Shown here one piece after another: positions 14,742-16,433 of a stretch of 16,433 nt of DNA. The DNA is from Deltaproteobacteria bacterium (GTDB lineage Bacteria > JAEEML01), in assembly GCA_016283195.1 (NCBI GenBank), contig JAEEML010000086.1, positions 1 to 16,433 of the forward strand. The letters run 5' to 3'. The position numbers were made by a program, and so were the translations under genes. Below the pieces are notes generated by a model. That model made no database searches, was not told the origin of the DNA, and saw nothing but the letters and a program-made list of their open reading frames with translations. The number at the start of each line of letters is the position of its first letter. The stretch's first letter is position 1.

Positions 14742-15854
14742 ATGAAAAGATTTGCTAAAAATGTGCTCTTTATGAGCCTGGCTCTGGCCCTCTCGCTGAC
14801 AGCTTGCAAGAATTCCGAAGAAGAAAAAAAACCGGAAAATCAAAACCAGCAAAGCCAAAAGGACAAAGACAAAGATAAAGACAAAAATACAAACGACAGC
14901 CAGAGCGATGCTAAGAGCGATGACCCTGGCACAGACGACAGCCAAAAAGAGCCGCAAATCGGCGATCAATGCGCGCCGCACTTCTTTTCCGAAAGGTGCA
15001 GCGGCAAAGATTTGCTATTTTGTGATGAAGTAAAGGCCGGTAACGGCTATATCTATGTTGTCACCAAAGAGGAATGTGCTGACTCCTGCGCAGCTGTGAC
15101 CGCTTTTGGGGCAACAGTCTATCAGTGTGTTAACAACAATAATTTATTTGATTCGTGCCTGGAGGCCATAAAAGCGCAGATTGGTGATGAAGATGGCGTT
15201 ACCGATGACGCCTGCTATTTGATAACACCTGATGAAAATGGCGACATAGGTATGGAAGATGCTTATTTGCCCAATAATGACCCTGTTTACTCACTTGAAT
15301 GGATGTATTGCACAAAGGTTGGCAACAAATATTACCTGCTGGAAGTAGGTGATATTTGCCGTACCTGCGCTATTAATAGCGATTATTCTTATACTTGTAC
15401 GCAAGATGCTGCTATTACCGGCGCTGGTGCCAAGGAAGGCGACACATGCGGGGCAGGTAATTTTGTTCCCCGCCGCCTGGATAACAAGAGCGCCTTGGTT
15501 TGTGATGAGGATGATAATGGAAATATGACGGTTAAAAAAGTTAACTGCGCCGGCAACTTGGAACTCGCTTTCAAATTAGACCCTATGGAAACTATATTGC
15601 AATACTATAAAGGACGCGAGCCATTTTGCATCAATACCAAAGAGCCTGCTTGCAAAGCCGATGTCTTTACCTGCGTAGCTAATGAAGATGGCAGCACCGA
15701 TTCCTACCTCTTAAAAGGCTGTGCCGATACCGATAAAGGCCGCCACTTTGTTACCAAAGAAAATGCTCTTTTTAACTGGACCGAACCGTTCACCAAAGCC
15801 ATGGTTTGCGGCGCTAAAGGCTGCAACCAGGCCACCGGTATGTGCAATAAGTAA
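14742..15854 (+). CDS. Large Cys-rich surface lipoprotein
   Basis: I do not recognise the family. The 370-residue product has a signal peptide and a clear lipobox LTAC with lipidated Cys22. A charged, low-complexity linker follows (about 23-72), rich in Glu, Gln, Asp and Lys and including a KDKDKDKDK run (40-48). The globular part (73-370) contains 22 cysteines, an even number that fits many disulfides. Two stretches look like repeats of one module: IGDQCAPHFFSERCSGKDLLFCDE (73-96) and EGDTCGAGNFVPRRLDNKSALVCDED (232-257). Both read GDxC, then Phe, then a Leu-x-CD end. AAAGGA (14730-14735) lies 6 bases before ATG 14742. It is likely anchored in the outer membrane, with the linker lifting the Cys-rich domain away from the lipid. 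The partner or substrate is unknown. Confidence 0.82.
   Translation: MKRFAKNVLFMSLALALSLTACKNSEEEKKPENQNQQSQKDKDKDKDKNTNDSQSDAKSDDPGTDDSQKEPQIGDQCAPHFFSERCSGKDLLFCDEVKAGNGYIYVVTKEECADSCAAVTAFGATVYQCVNNNNLFDSCLEAIKAQIGDEDGVTDDACYLITPDENGDIGMEDAYLPNNDPVYSLEWMYCTKVGNKYYLLEVGDICRTCAINSDYSYTCTQDAAITGAGAKEGDTCGAGNFVPRRLDNKSALVCDEDDNGNMTVKKVNCAGNLELAFKLDPMETILQYYKGREPFCINTKEPACKADVFTCVANEDGSTDSYLLKGCADTDKGRHFVTKENALFNWTEPFTKAMVCGAKGCNQATGMCNK
14862..14885 (+). repeat. Hexanucleotide repeat in lipoprotein linker
   Basis: Four consecutive 6-base units, GACAAA, GACAAA, GATAAA and GACAAA, encode the Asp-Lys repeat of the lipoprotein linker. Loss or gain of a unit would keep the frame and change linker length by two residues. 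Confidence 0.85.
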
Positions 15855-15976
15855 TCTGCCCCTCTTTCTCCTGTATTACCATTTTTGATATATTTTCCGC
15901 GCTTAAACCAATATTACTCTTGAGATTTTATAGGCAAAGTAATTCTGCTTTCCGCCTTTTCTGAGCCGCTAAAACT

Positions 15977-15985
15977 TGCTATACT
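15977..15985 (+). promoter_or_regulatory. Extended -10 promoter candidate before the ATPase gene
   Basis: TGC directly precedes TATACT (15980-15985, 5 of 6 matches to TATAAT), giving an extended -10 element. No good -35 box lies upstream. The start site would fall near 15992, leaving a leader of only about 12 bases with the GGAGG ribosome binding site (15994-15998). The rest of the gap from 15855 shows nothing recognisable. Confidence 0.4.
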
Positions 15986-16003
15986 GCGCCGCCGGAGGGG
16001 GCT

Positions 16004-16433
16004 ATGGGCATCTATCTGAATCCAAGTAATGAAAATTTTAGGAGAACACTGAGAGCACCGATTTATGTGGATAAAACCATGATGATCGCCGAGATTGAGC
16101 ACCTCGCTTCTATGGATACCACTTATCTCTGCGTCTCCCGCCCGCGCCGCTTTGGCAAAACCATTGCCGGCAATATGCTGGCGGCTTATTATTCCAAAGG
16201 GGTCGATTCAAGAGAGCTCTTTAGCCAATTTAAGATTTCAAGGACGCCGTATTTCGAGAAGAATCTCAATAAATTCAATGTTATTCATATTGATGTCAAT
16301 AGCGAATTTCGCGCTACGCTGTAATTACCAAAGCTCATTTTAAAGCTCCATCAGAATATTCGCACAGAATTTGCCGAGCAATTTTCTACTATTACTTTTA
16401 GTGATGATGACTCCATTGCCCAGTGCCTCCAAA
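16004..16433 (+). pseudogene. Interrupted AAA-ATPase-like gene, cut by window end
   Basis: The first 106 codons encode the start of the AAA-ATPase-like family that usually carries a C-terminal PD-(D/E)XK nuclease-like domain and totals about 500 residues or more. Family marks are MGIYLNPSNENF, YVDKT (21-25), the Walker-A-like SRPRRFGKT (45-53) and AAYYSKGVDSRELF. A TAA at 16322-16324 stops the frame. The same frame stays open to the window end and reads like the same protein, for example LPKLILKLHQNIRTEF and FAEQFSTITFSDDDSIAQCL. This suggests a single nonsense change (CAA or GAA to TAA) rather than a frameshift. The family is common, often in many copies, in gut anaerobes, and its role is unclear. 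GGAGG (15994-15998) provides a good ribosome binding site. A sequencing error is the main alternative. Confidence 0.72.

Overview
The window reads as ordinary chromosome of an anaerobic, diderm (Gram-negative-type) bacterium. Evidence for a diderm: a beta-barrel outer-membrane protein ending in Phe, several lipoproteins, and a WlbA/WlbB-type nucleotide-sugar pair of the kind that feeds surface polysaccharide. Evidence for anaerobic, fermentative life: a Rex-controlled trimeric [FeFe]-hydrogenase and a gut-type AAA-ATPase-like gene. The Cys-rich surface lipoproteins and the barrel protein make me think of a deltaproteobacterial or myxococcal relative, but that is a weak inference. No insertion sequence, phage gene, CRISPR array or rRNA is visible. 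Genes are tightly packed with good Shine-Dalgarno sites.

Layout. (1) 44-1119: tRNA-Arg(ACG), a strong intrinsic terminator, then cysD without a cysN partner in view. (2) 1208-4880: a tightly spaced + strand run of a porin-like protein, a small TSCPD/TIGR03905-type Cys protein, a Gfo/Idh/MocA (WlbA-like) dehydrogenase and a WlbB/WbpD-type N-acetyltransferase. (3) 4891-6372, minus strand: rsmB, a 16S rRNA m5C967 methyltransferase, convergent with (2) and divergent from (4). (4) 6431-12042: a perfect 18-bp Rex operator overlapping a promoter, then rex, hydC, hydB and hydA, followed six bases later by an NlpC/P60 lipoprotein. (5) 12174-15854: a small Cys-rich lipoprotein with two repeated modules, an NRDE/TANGO2-like protein, a SpoIID/LytB-type wall enzyme, and a large lipoprotein with 22 cysteines after its lipid-anchor Cys. 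(6) 16004 to the window end: an AAA-ATPase-like gene interrupted by an in-frame stop, with coding-like sequence continuing after it.

How it works together. The core is region 4. HydC (NuoE-like), HydB (NuoF-like, FMN and NADH) and HydA (H-cluster) form an NAD(H)-linked, probably electron-bifurcating or confurcating hydrogenase. Rex senses NADH/NAD+ and binds the palindrome that also holds the likely -35 element of its own promoter. When NADH builds up, Rex should leave the operator and the hydrogenase should be made, disposing of reductant as H2. The hydEFG maturases must lie elsewhere. Much of the rest concerns the envelope: barrel protein, diacetamido-sugar acid enzymes, wall hydrolases and Cys-rich lipoproteins.

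I did not find a clearly new defence or mobile system. The most interesting points are the Rex/hydrogenase circuit with its leader hairpin, the Cys-rich N-terminal extension of HydB, the TSCSPAW variant in HydA, the modular Cys-rich lipoproteins, and the disrupted ATPase gene.
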